Source of the DNA: Pseudomonas orientalis
Lineage (GTDB): Bacteria; Pseudomonadota; Gammaproteobacteria; Pseudomonadales; Pseudomonadaceae
Length of the DNA stretch: 64,000 nucleotides
Reading direction: 5' to 3'
Assembly: GCF_002934065.1 (NCBI RefSeq)
Contig: NZ_CP018049.1
Location: forward strand, 2,292,501 to 2,356,500
Of this stretch, positions 24,094 through 32,146 are shown piece by piece (within the stretch, counting starts at the first letter, position 1; the number at the start of each line of letters is the position of its first letter). Position numbers and translations under genes: made by a program. The notes beneath the pieces were generated by a model that was not told the origin of the DNA, searched no databases, and saw only the letters and a list, made by a program, of their open reading frames with translations.

Positions 24094-24101
24094 GGGGATT
24101 T

Positions 24102-24920
24102 TCAGCGGTTGAGGAAGGCCAGCAGGTCTTCATTGAGCTGTTGGGTGTGGGTGGCGGCGAACCCGTGGGGCGCGTCCTTGTACACCTTCAGTTGCGCGCC
24201 CTCGATCATCTGGGCCGCGACTTTGCCGGTGGTTTCGAACGGCACGATCTGGTCACCGTCACCGTGGATGACCAGGGTCGGCACGTCGATGCTGGCCATG
24301 TCCGCGCGGAAGTCGGTCTGCGAGAACGCGGTCACGCAGTCCACGGTGGATTTGAGCGAGGCCTGCAGGGCGATCTGCAGGGTCTGGGTGAGTACACCTT
24401 CCGAGACCTTCTGGCCCTTGTTGAGCCCGAAGAACGGCGTGTTGAAATCGCTGATGAACTGCGCACGGTCCTTCAGCAGGCCGGCCTTGATGCCATCGAA
24501 TACGTCGTTGGGCACGCCCTGCGGGTAATCGTCCTTCTGGCCGAAGATCGGCGTCACGGCGCCGAGCAGCACCAGCCCGGCGACCCGTGCGCTGCCATGG
24601 CGCGCGATGTAGCGGGCCACATCACCGCCACCCATGGAGAAGCCCACCAGGGTCACCTCCTTGAGGTCCAGGTGTTCGATCAACTGGGCGATATCGTCGG
24701 CGAAGGTGTCGTAGTCGTTGCCGGTCCACGGCTGGTCCGAGCGGCCAAAGCCTCGGCGGTCGAACGCGAGAGTGCGAAAGCCACGGCTGCTCAGGTATTC
24801 CATCTGGTATTCCCACATGTCGGCATCCAGCGGCCAGCCGTGGCTGAACAGCACGGGCTTGCCGCTGCCCCAGTCCTTGAAATAGATCTGGGTACCGTCT
24901 TTGGCAACGAATGTGCTCAT
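24102..24920 (-). CDS. Aryl esterase / perhydrolase (PFE-like alpha/beta hydrolase)
   Basis: Serine hydrolase of 272 residues, nearly identical through most of its length to the structurally known P. fluorescens aryl esterase PFE as I recall it (MSTFVAKDGTQIYFKDWGSG..., SSRGFRTLAFDRRGFGRSDQPW). Catalytic Ser95 (Met counted) lies in GFSMGGG; the Asp is in HGDGDQIVPFE and the His in KDAPHGFAATH. Such enzymes hydrolyse aryl and short acyl esters and, with H2O2 and acetate, form peracid. After the oxyanion Trp the sequence reads SHGWPLDADMW: Pro replaces Leu29 of PFE (numbering without Met), the residue class seen in cofactor-free haloperoxidases. ATG at 24920 fits an upstream GGAG. Confidence 0.93.
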   Translation of the reverse strand: MSTFVAKDGTQIYFKDWGSGKPVLFSHGWPLDADMWEYQMEYLSSRGFRTLAFDRRGFGRSDQPWTGNDYDTFADDIAQLIEHLDLKEVTLVGFSMGGGDVARYIARHGSARVAGLVLLGAVTPIFGQKDDYPQGVPNDVFDGIKAGLLKDRAQFISDFNTPFFGLNKGQKVSEGVLTQTLQIALQASLKSTVDCVTAFSQTDFRADMASIDVPTLVIHGDGDQIVPFETTGKVAAQMIEGAQLKVYKDAPHGFAATHTQQLNEDLLAFLNR

Positions 24921-25016
24921 CTGAAGCTCCTTTGTCTGCATGAAAAGAGTGGGTGAAAACCACGCCACTATTGCGTCAAAGCCGACGCGCGGCTTGTATC
25001 GGTGTGCTTGCCGGCG

Positions 25017-26408
25017 TTACCAGCTGAACTTGAGTTCCATGCCCAGGTAGTTGCTGTCGTGTCCGCCGGCATCGCGCAGGGTCTGGCCGACCGCGTAGTG
25101 CACGGCTTCGACCGCGCCGGTCAGGTTCGACGTGAAGGCGTAGTCGGTTCTCAACTGGCCGTAGGCGCCGGTCCAGCGTTCACCTTGGCCTGCGGTGCCG
25201 GCGACCGGCACGCTGGGCTGGGTGTAGACGGCATCGGCAGTGGTTTGCCGCCACAACAGGCCGACGGCGGTTTGCACGCTGAGCCTGGCGATGGGCTTGA
25301 CGGTGATCGACGGCTTGACGTGGATCAGGTTGCTGTAGCCGGTATAGCCCGCCAGGGAAAAATAGTAGCCGTTGGGGAACAGCGGGTTGAAGGTGCCGAC
25401 CGTGCCGTCACCGCTTTTACGGTCGCCGGAGGCAATGTCCAGTTGCAGGCCCACGCGCGGTTTCCACGCCAGGCTGTCAAAGGTGTAGCCGGTGCGGCTG
25501 CCGCCGGCCCAGGCGCGGATGTTCTTGCTGCCCACCGAGCCGCCTTGAAGCATGGCTTCGATGTCCCAGTCGAACCCCTGTGCCTCGCCCCCCAGGCGCG
25601 CATCGAACAACTGGCGCGTCTCGTCGCCATCGGCGTCCAGGTAGTGCGCGGCACTGCGTTCGTACACGCCGTAGTAGGCCGACAGCTCGTTCGTGCCGCC
25701 CACCAGGCGCTCGACCCGCAGCAGGTGAAAGCGCGCATCGCTGTTGGATTTGTCGTCGAAATGCCGGCCATCCTGGTACTGCACCGGTTGGCTGGCGATC
25801 CCGATAAAGCGCCAGTTCGGCGTTTCCCAGTCGGCCCACAACGCATCGAACGACTGCCGCACGTTCGGGCCGTCCCGTGACGAAATGAAGCGCTGCAAGT
25901 CGAAGGCGAAATCCTGACGGCCGATCCGGCTCTTGAACGTGCCGCTGCTGAAGGTGTTCACGTATTCGGCAAAGGCCAGGCGCAGATCCACACGGTTCTG
26001 ATCGGCGCCGCCGATCGTGGTCTTGTCATACGCGCGCACGTCTTCAAGCTGGGTGAACACGCGCCAGTGCTGATTCAAGTGCAGGTCGGCATGCACCTGA
26101 AAGCGCTGGATCAAATAGCGGTCACGGGCCACGTTCTTTACGCCGAAACCGCTGGCGTCATTCATCTCGAAGCGCTCGCGCAAGGTCGCGCCCAGGGACA
26201 GGTAGGTGAACGGGTCGGTACCGGACAGCGGGATATACTTGAGGTTGTCCAGTGGCTGCGTGCGCAGCGCCGGGTCCTTGAGCACCGACCAGTCTTCCTG
26301 CCAGCGATTGGCCTTGATCGCCGGTCGGCTCGGTTGATCCTCGGCATGGACGCTGCCGACCAGCAGCGGCCACAGCACGGCCAGGCTCCAGCCTGTGTGA
26401 CGAATCAT
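25017..26408 (-). CDS. Outer-membrane beta-barrel porin (alginate-export/AlgE-like family)
   Basis: 463-residue outer-membrane protein with signal peptide MIRHTGWSLAVLWPLLVGSVHA. The rest is a chain of amphipathic beta strands rich in aromatic and glycine residues (FTYLSLGATLRERFEMND, HWRVFTQLEDVRAYD, TGAYGQLRTDYAFTSNLTGAVEAVHYAVG) ending in LGMELKFSW, whose terminal aromatic residue fits BAM-dependent insertion. The LRERFE...RYLIQRFQVHADL...QLEDVRA pattern is that of the Alginate_exp domain. Its ATG overlaps the stop of the exported VOC gene (ATGA), so the two are made together. Substrate unknown; an alginate role is not implied. Confidence 0.8.
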   Translation of the reverse strand: MIRHTGWSLAVLWPLLVGSVHAEDQPSRPAIKANRWQEDWSVLKDPALRTQPLDNLKYIPLSGTDPFTYLSLGATLRERFEMNDASGFGVKNVARDRYLIQRFQVHADLHLNQHWRVFTQLEDVRAYDKTTIGGADQNRVDLRLAFAEYVNTFSSGTFKSRIGRQDFAFDLQRFISSRDGPNVRQSFDALWADWETPNWRFIGIASQPVQYQDGRHFDDKSNSDARFHLLRVERLVGGTNELSAYYGVYERSAAHYLDADGDETRQLFDARLGGEAQGFDWDIEAMLQGGSVGSKNIRAWAGGSRTGYTFDSLAWKPRVGLQLDIASGDRKSGDGTVGTFNPLFPNGYYFSLAGYTGYSNLIHVKPSITVKPIARLSVQTAVGLLWRQTTADAVYTQPSVPVAGTAGQGERWTGAYGQLRTDYAFTSNLTGAVEAVHYAVGQTLRDAGGHDSNYLGMELKFSW

Positions 26409-27301
26409 TTTGCCGCGGTGAGCTGGTGAATTTCCGCGACATAACCGCCGGGGAATTCAACCAGTGCGCTGCGCCGACCCTTGCTGTCGAACGCGGGCAC
26501 CAGCACCTTGGCCCCGGACCCTGTGGCCTTGCCGAGGGTCGTGGCCAGGTCGCTGACCTGATAACCGGTGGTGTCGTGGCCGAACGGGTAGGGCAGTTGG
26601 CCGTTGGTGACCAGCACGGTCATGCGCCCGAAGGGCGATTCGAGCTCCACACGTCGGTAAGTGCCGCCCGCCTGGCCGACATCAACGGCGGGAGCGTGCG
26701 TGTCGTCGCTCACGACCTTGCCGTGGGAGAAACCGAGGAACGCCTTGATAAAGCGCTCGGCGCTGTCGTTGGAGACATACACGCGGTTTTCCGGAATGGT
26801 CTCGAACGCCGCGTAATCCGGGGTCTTGGTGTGCCAGTAGAGTTGCATGTTGACGCCGCCCGGCCACTGCACCACCGCGTCCCGGCCGATGGGGTCGGGA
26901 AAGTCGCTGACGATCACATCGGCGCCGTTCTCCCGCGCGGCCTTGAGGGCCACGTCCATGTCCTTGACCAGATAGCCGTTACGCTCCTGGCCGAAGGGGT
27001 GCGGTACGGGCGTGGTAAAGCCGAACAACGATACCGTGCCCGCCGGGGTCTGCAGCAATTGCGAGGTGGTACTGCTCGGCACCGGCAGTACATTCACCAC
27101 CACCTGGGGCGTGCTTTTGCCGCCGAACGTGGCAAGGAAACTCCGGGCGAAACGCTCGACATCGGCCGGCGCCACATACACGTGGCTGGTGTCATATTGT
27201 GGCGCCACGGCGACGCCTGGGGTGGCGGCCAGCGCGCAGTTGATCATTGCGCTTGCCAACAGCGTCAGTGCCACGAATACCTTGATTGCTTTGTTACGCA
27301 T
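26405..27301 (-). CDS. Exported glyoxalase/VOC-like protein
   Basis: 298-residue protein with signal peptide (MRNKAIKVFVALTLLASAMI..., cleavage near LAA-TP), hence periplasmic. Two related halves each carry a VOC-type pattern: VYVAPADVERFARSFLATFGG ... FGFTTPVPHPFGQERNGYLVKDMDVALKAARENGADVIV and VYVSNDSAERFIKAFLGFSHGK ... LVTNGQLPYPFGHDTTGYQVSDLATTLGKATGSGAKVLV, so it looks like an internal duplication. Catalytic activity is unknown; no clear metal triad can be assigned by eye. GGAG seven bases before 27301 decides the start. It heads a coupled pair with the porin and is divergent from the broken dehydrogenase gene, 147 bp away. Confidence 0.72.
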   Translation of the reverse strand: MRNKAIKVFVALTLLASAMINCALAATPGVAVAPQYDTSHVYVAPADVERFARSFLATFGGKSTPQVVVNVLPVPSSTTSQLLQTPAGTVSLFGFTTPVPHPFGQERNGYLVKDMDVALKAARENGADVIVSDFPDPIGRDAVVQWPGGVNMQLYWHTKTPDYAAFETIPENRVYVSNDSAERFIKAFLGFSHGKVVSDDTHAPAVDVGQAGGTYRRVELESPFGRMTVLVTNGQLPYPFGHDTTGYQVSDLATTLGKATGSGAKVLVPAFDSKGRRSALVEFPGGYVAEIHQLTAAK

Positions 27302-27448
27302 GCCCACTCTCCAGCGCTTGTGCAGGTTCGAAAGCCGTGAGGTTAGGGGGCACGGCGCAGCGCGAATTGTATGGACGTGCTCGGTTGAACGTTTCAGCGG
27401 CCCGGCGTGTCCACCGCACTCTTCCGTCAGATCACGCAGATGAACGAA

Positions 27449-28524
27449 ATGGCCAAGACTTACAGCTACGCCGCTCGGGGCTCCAAGGATTCGCTCAAGC
27501 CCTTTGCCTTTGAGCGCCGCGCCCCCGGGACGGATGACGTACAGATCGACATTCTTTATTGCGGGTGTGCCATTCCGACCTGCACACCGCTCGCAACGAG
27601 TGGAACAACACCCTTTATCCTTCGGTGCCCGGCCATGAAATCGTCGGCCGTGTGACGGCGGTCGGCGCCAATGTAACGAAGTTCAAGGTGGGTGACCTGG
27701 CCGGTGTCGGCTGTATGGTTGACAGCTGCCAACACTGCGCATCCTGTGCCGAGGGCGAGGAGCAGTATTGCGAGAACGGCTTCACCGGCACCTATAACGG
27801 GCCGCTGTTCGGCGGTGAAAACACCTATGGCGGCTATTCTGACAACATCGTGGTCAAGGAGCCGTTCGTGCTGCGCATTTCCCACGGTGACACCCACCTG
27901 GCGGCGGTGGCGCCGTTGCTGTGTGCCGGGATTACCACCTATTCGCCGCTGCACCACTGGAAGGTCGGCCCGGGCAAGAAAGTCGGGGTGGTCGGCCTCG
28001 GCGGGCTTGGGCATATGGCGGTGAAGATTGCCCACGCCATGGGCGCCCATTTGACGCTGTTCACCACTTCACCGAACAAGCGCGAAGACGGCCTGCGCCT
28101 GGGCGCCGATCAGGTGGTGGTGTCGAAGAACGCGGATGAAATGGCCAGGGTTGCCAACAGCCTGGACTTCATCCTCAACACCGTCGCTGCGCCGCATGAC
28201 CTGGATGCCTTTATCAGCTTGCTCAAGCGCGACGGCACCATGACCCTGGTCGGTGCGCCTGACAGTCCGCATCCGTCGCCTGCGGTGTTCAACCTGATCT
28301 TCAAGCGTCGCAGCCTGGCGGGTTCGTTGATCGGGGGGATTCAGGAAACCCAGGAGATGCTCGACTTTTGTGCCCAGCACGGGATTGTTTCGGATATTGA
28401 GATGATTGATATCCAGGGTATCAATGAGGCGTATGAGCGGATGCTCAAGGGCGATGTGAAATATCGGTTTGTGATTGATATGGAGAGTTTGAAGCAGGAG
28501 AGTCGTGCGGCCAGTGTGGCTTGA
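27449..28524 (+). pseudogene. Zinc-dependent alcohol dehydrogenase (AdhC/YahK-like), disrupted by a frameshift
   Basis: NADP-dependent MDR aldehyde/alcohol dehydrogenase of the cinnamyl-alcohol type. The reading frame is broken: residues 1-39 (MAKTYSYAARGSKDSL...DILYCG) are in one frame, and the rest (VCHSDLHTARNEWNNTLYPSVPGHE...) continues in the next frame. One base is missing between 27564 and 27565, where GGC-GTG-TGC-CAT is expected. The break falls beside the catalytic-zinc motif CGVCHSD. Downstream the gene is intact: structural-zinc cysteines in MVDSCQHCASCAEGEEQYC, GLGGLGHMAVKIAHAMG and a normal C-terminus. A recent mutation or a base-calling error is equally possible; if the latter, the gene encodes a ~358-residue enzyme. 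Confidence 0.85.
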
Positions 28525-28554
28525 CCGTTCGCTTTGTGTCGATCCCGGTCCAGA

Positions 28555-28700
28555 TGTGGGAGGGGGCTTGCCCTCTGTAGGAGCGAGCTTGCTCGCGAAA
28601 AACGTCAACGATAACGCGTGCTTCCGGAATGAACGCGGCGCCTGTGAGTTTTTCGCGAGCAAGCTCGCTCCTACCCTGGCTGGTATTGGGGCTTGCCCCC
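28555..28700. repeat. REP elements of two families, one nested in the other
   Basis: TGTGGGAGGGGGCTTGCCC at 28555 and GGGGCTTGCCCCCTC near 28688 are family-1 pieces. Between them is a complete REPIN of a different family, GTAGGAGCGAGCTTGCTCGC at 28577 paired with its inverse ending at 28674. Lies between the convergent dehydrogenase and LuxR-type genes. Confidence 0.85.
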
Positions 28701-29273
28701 TCACGCCACCATGATGATCTTCGATACCAACTCCACCACCGTCTTGGCCTGCAATTTCCTCATCAACCGCGCCCGGTGCACTTCCACCGTGCGATGGGAT
28801 ATGCCCAAACGCAACGCGATTTCCTTGGATTTGAGTCCGTTGACAATATGCATGGCGATTTCCCGCTCCCTTGGCGTGAGGTCCCCTGTGCCCTGGTGAC
28901 TGCGGTCCAGGCGTTCGAAGTGCCAGATCATCAGCTTGAACGGGTCCTTGGGGGTGAGGGTGTAGCCATGGGATTTGGCCCAGAACACCTCGCCGTTGCG
29001 ATGCTGCATGAAACGCTCGTCGGAATAAAAACCGTTGTCGCTGTCAAGCAGCCAATCATGGCTGCGCTTGCCAATGGCTTGGTAGTCGGCCTGGGACGGG
29101 TAGATCAGCAAGGTCAATTGATTGACCAGCGCTTGGCGGGTATAGCCGAACAGTTTCAGGAACGCGTCGTTGCAGTCGAGGATCACGCGGTTGCTGGTGA
29201 CCAACTGCGGAGCGGGGGACAGTTTGAACGCCAGGCGTTCGAGGTCTTTCAATGGCTGGGTAAACACGGTCAT
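28701..29273 (-). CDS. PAS-LuxR transcriptional regulator
   Basis: Regulator of 190 residues. The N-terminal PAS domain (about 20-115: LVTSNRVILDCNDAFLKLFGYTRQAL ... MQHRNGEVFWAKSHGYTLTPKDPFKLMIW) should sense a small molecule or redox state, and the C-terminal LuxR/FixJ HTH is TGDLTPREREIAMHIVNGLKSKEIALRLGISHRTVEVHRARLMRKL. No receiver or autoinducer domain. Divergent, with a 128-bp gap, from the thiolase/acyl-CoA ligase/MHS transporter operon, so it probably controls it. The stop codon abuts a REP piece. Confidence 0.86.
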   Translation of the reverse strand: MTVFTQPLKDLERLAFKLSPAPQLVTSNRVILDCNDAFLKLFGYTRQALVNQLTLLIYPSQADYQAIGKRSHDWLLDSDNGFYSDERFMQHRNGEVFWAKSHGYTLTPKDPFKLMIWHFERLDRSHQGTGDLTPREREIAMHIVNGLKSKEIALRLGISHRTVEVHRARLMRKLQAKTVVELVSKIIMVA

Positions 29274-29401
29274 GGCATCCTGCCTCGTTGTTCAACTCAC
29301 TGGCGGACTACTTATCCATGTAAGTAGTTACACGAATTGGCCCGCGCCCTGAGGTGGGTCATTGTAGGGAAAGTCCGGTTCAAGCACAGAAGAAATTGAT
29401 T

Positions 29402-30580
29402 ATGCCTGTTGATTGCGTGTCTATCGTTGCCGCTGGTCATTCGCGTTTTGGTCGCCTGGAAGGCATCACGCTGGAGGATCTGATTGTTCAGGTCACGCGT
29501 GAGGCCCTCAGCGATGCCAGCCTCGAGGCATCGCAGATCGACGCGCTGTTCCTGGGGCACTTCAATGCCGGGCTGGTGCCCGATGGCTTTGCCGCTTCGT
29601 TGCTGTTGCAGGCCGACCCCGGGCTGCGCTTCAAGCCGGCCACGCGCTGTGAGAACGCCTGCGCATCCGGTTCGGCGGCGATCCAGGCCGGGGTCAATGC
29701 GATCCTGTCCGGCAGCGCCGAGTTGGTGCTGGTGGTGGGCGCCGAAAAAATGACCCACACCTCCACGGCCGCCGTTACCCAGGCGCTGGCCGGCGCCGGT
29801 TACCAGAACGACGCGGCCGAGGCCGGCCTGAGTTTCCCGCAGCTGTTCGGCCGCGCCGCACGCCAATACGCCGAGCGCTACCACAGCCCGCTGGGCTCGA
29901 TGGCGGCGATCGCCACCAAGAACCACTCCAATGCCATGGCCAACCCGTTGGCGCAGATGCACCGGGAGATGAATTTCGAGCATTGCAACAACGTGTCCCA
30001 GAGCAACCCGTTCGTGGCCGAGTCGCTGCGCCTCACCGATTGCTCGCTGATCAGCGACGGTGCGGCGGCGATCATCCTGGCTTCACCCAAGCGGGCGCGG
30101 GCGTTTCGTCGCGATGTGCAGATTCGCGCGATGACCCAGGTCAATGACACCTTGCCCATCGCCCAGCGCGACATCCTCGCGTTTGAAGGTCCGCAGCGGG
30201 CGATTCATGGGGCGTTGCGCGGGGCGAACGTAACCCTGGCCGACCTGAGTTTCGCCGAGGTGCACGATTGCTTCACCATCGCCGAGCTGCTGATCTACGA
30301 AGCCATGGGCCTGGCGCCCAAAGGCGAGGGGCACCGTGTGCTCGACAGCGGCGTGGTGCGCGCCGGTGGGCGCTTGCCGGTGAACCTGTCCGGCGGGCTC
30401 AAGGCCAAGGGCCATCCCGTCGGCGCGACCGGCGTCTCGATGCATGCCCTGGCGTTCCGGCAATTGACCGGCGAGCCGATCGGCCTGGCGGTGCCCAACG
30501 CCGAGTTCGGGCTGGTGTTCAACATGGGGGGCATGGCGGTGGCCAACTACGCCTCGGTCCTGCATGCGCGCCGGTACTGA
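29402..30580 (+). CDS. Thiolase-family acyltransferase (SCP2-thiolase-like)
   Basis: 392-residue thiolase-superfamily enzyme. The acylation cysteine is in RCENACASGSAAIQAG (~Cys88), the HDCF motif in EVHDCFTIAELL, and the final GLKAKGHPVGATG carries the catalytic His; the usual second Cys near the C-terminus is absent (FNMGGMAVANYASVL), as in SCP2-type thiolases. It begins an operon with an acyl-CoA ligase (3 bp later) and an MHS transporter. Role inferred: thiolytic cleavage of a 3-ketoacyl-CoA from an imported acid. Specific substrate unknown. Confidence 0.85.
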   Translation: MPVDCVSIVAAGHSRFGRLEGITLEDLIVQVTREALSDASLEASQIDALFLGHFNAGLVPDGFAASLLLQADPGLRFKPATRCENACASGSAAIQAGVNAILSGSAELVLVVGAEKMTHTSTAAVTQALAGAGYQNDAAEAGLSFPQLFGRAARQYAERYHSPLGSMAAIATKNHSNAMANPLAQMHREMNFEHCNNVSQSNPFVAESLRLTDCSLISDGAAAIILASPKRARAFRRDVQIRAMTQVNDTLPIAQRDILAFEGPQRAIHGALRGANVTLADLSFAEVHDCFTIAELLIYEAMGLAPKGEGHRVLDSGVVRAGGRLPVNLSGGLKAKGHPVGATGVSMHALAFRQLTGEPIGLAVPNAEFGLVFNMGGMAVANYASVLHARRY

Positions 30581-30583
30581 GTG

Positions 30584-32113
30584 ATGAACATTGCCAACTG
30601 GTTGCACGACACCCAGCGTCGCGACCCGCAACGCCCGGCATTGTTCGACGGCGCCCGGCAAGTGGCCGACTACGCCACCTTCACCGCTCATGTGCGCCAG
30701 CGCGCCGCGCAGTTGCTGGACCAACACGGCGTGCAGCCGGGGGATGCGGTGGCAGTGCTGATGAAAAACAGCTGCGACTACCTGGAGTTGCTCTACGCCA
30801 TCTGGTGGATAGGGGCGGTGGCGGTGCCGATCAACGCCAAGCTGCATCCGACCGAGGCGGCGTGGATCGCCGATAACGCCCAGGCCCGCTTGATCTTTAC
30901 CGATGGCGGCCGGGTGTTTTCATCGCGGGATCTGCCCCTGTGCTGCACGGAGGTCGATGGCCGCGTGCTGCCGCCTGACCGTGGCGGGTCGACACTGGAG
31001 CAACCGGTGCCGCGCCAGGATCACGACCTCGCCTGGCTGTTCTACACCTCCGGCACCACCGGGCGTTCCAAGGGGGTGATGCTGTCCCATGGCAATCTGA
31101 TCGCCATGTCGTTGTGTTACGCCACCGATGTCGACCCGGTGAGCGCCGACGATGCGGCGCTGTATGCCGCGCCGATGTCCCACGGCGCCGGGCTCTATAA
31201 CTTCATTCACGTACGCTGCGGCGCGCGCCATGTGGTGCCGGCATCCAACGGTTTTGACGCCGCCGAGCTGTTTGGCCTGGCGGCCGAGCTGGGCAGTGTT
31301 TCGCTGTTTGCCGCGCCGACCATGGTCAAGCGCATGGTCGAGCAGGCGCGGCGCCAGGGCTACAGTGGCGAAGGCATCAAGACCATTGTCTACGGCGGTG
31401 GCCCGATGTATTTGGCCGACTTGCGCGACGCCATCGACACCTTCGGCGCCCGTTTGGTGCAGATCTACGGTCAGGGCGAGAGCCCGATGACCATCAGCGT
31501 GCTGCCCCGCGGGCTGATTGCCGACCGCCAGCGCCCTGACTGGGCGACCCTGGCCGCGTCCGTTGGTTATGCGCAAGCCTGCGTGGAAATCCGCATTCTC
31601 GATACCGGGCACCAACCGCTGCCCACGGGAACGCGCGGCGAAATTGCCGTAAGAGGCGCCACGGTCATGCAGGGGTACTGGCGTAACCCCGACGCCACCC
31701 GCCAGGCCCTGGTCGATGGCTGGTTGCTGACCGGTGATATCGGCTTTCTCGACCCCGCCGGCTACCTGACCCTGACGGATCGCTCCAAGGATGTGATTAT
31801 CAGCGGCGGCAGCAACGTGTATCCGCGCGAAGTCGAGGAAGTGCTGGCCCAGCATCCCGAGGTGTTTGAAGTGTGCGTGGTGGGTGAGCCAGACCCGCAA
31901 TGGGGCGAGTCAGTGGTGGCATTTGTGGTCACGCGCAGCGGCCGGCCCCTCGACGAAGGCGAGCTGACGGCATGGTTCCTGGCGCGCATGGCGTCGTTCA
32001 AAAAACCGAAAAAATACGTGTGGCGCAACGAATTGCCCAAGAACAGCTACGGCAAAATCCTCAAGACCGACTTGCGGCAATGGCTCAAAGCAGCGAGTAT
32101 CGCCGCGCTTTAG
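30584..32113 (+). CDS. Acyl-CoA synthetase (AMP-binding, ANL superfamily)
   Basis: ATP-dependent carboxylate:CoA ligase of 509 residues. Motifs in order: FYTSGTTGRSKGVMLSHGN (P-loop, ~150), VYGGGPM, IYGQGESP, GWLLTGDIGFLDPAGYLTLTDRSKDVIISGGSNVYPREVEEVL and the C-terminal catalytic lysine in PKNSYGKILKTDLR. It is the activation step for the acid handled by the thiolase and presumably imported by the MHS permease. Long-chain, aromatic and short-chain members share these motifs, so the substrate stays open. Confidence 0.88.
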   Translation: MNIANWLHDTQRRDPQRPALFDGARQVADYATFTAHVRQRAAQLLDQHGVQPGDAVAVLMKNSCDYLELLYAIWWIGAVAVPINAKLHPTEAAWIADNAQARLIFTDGGRVFSSRDLPLCCTEVDGRVLPPDRGGSTLEQPVPRQDHDLAWLFYTSGTTGRSKGVMLSHGNLIAMSLCYATDVDPVSADDAALYAAPMSHGAGLYNFIHVRCGARHVVPASNGFDAAELFGLAAELGSVSLFAAPTMVKRMVEQARRQGYSGEGIKTIVYGGGPMYLADLRDAIDTFGARLVQIYGQGESPMTISVLPRGLIADRQRPDWATLAASVGYAQACVEIRILDTGHQPLPTGTRGEIAVRGATVMQGYWRNPDATRQALVDGWLLTGDIGFLDPAGYLTLTDRSKDVIISGGSNVYPREVEEVLAQHPEVFEVCVVGEPDPQWGESVVAFVVTRSGRPLDEGELTAWFLARMASFKKPKKYVWRNELPKNSYGKILKTDLRQWLKAASIAAL

Positions 32114-32146
32114 CATGGATCGACAAACAGACAAGGAGTCCCCTCG

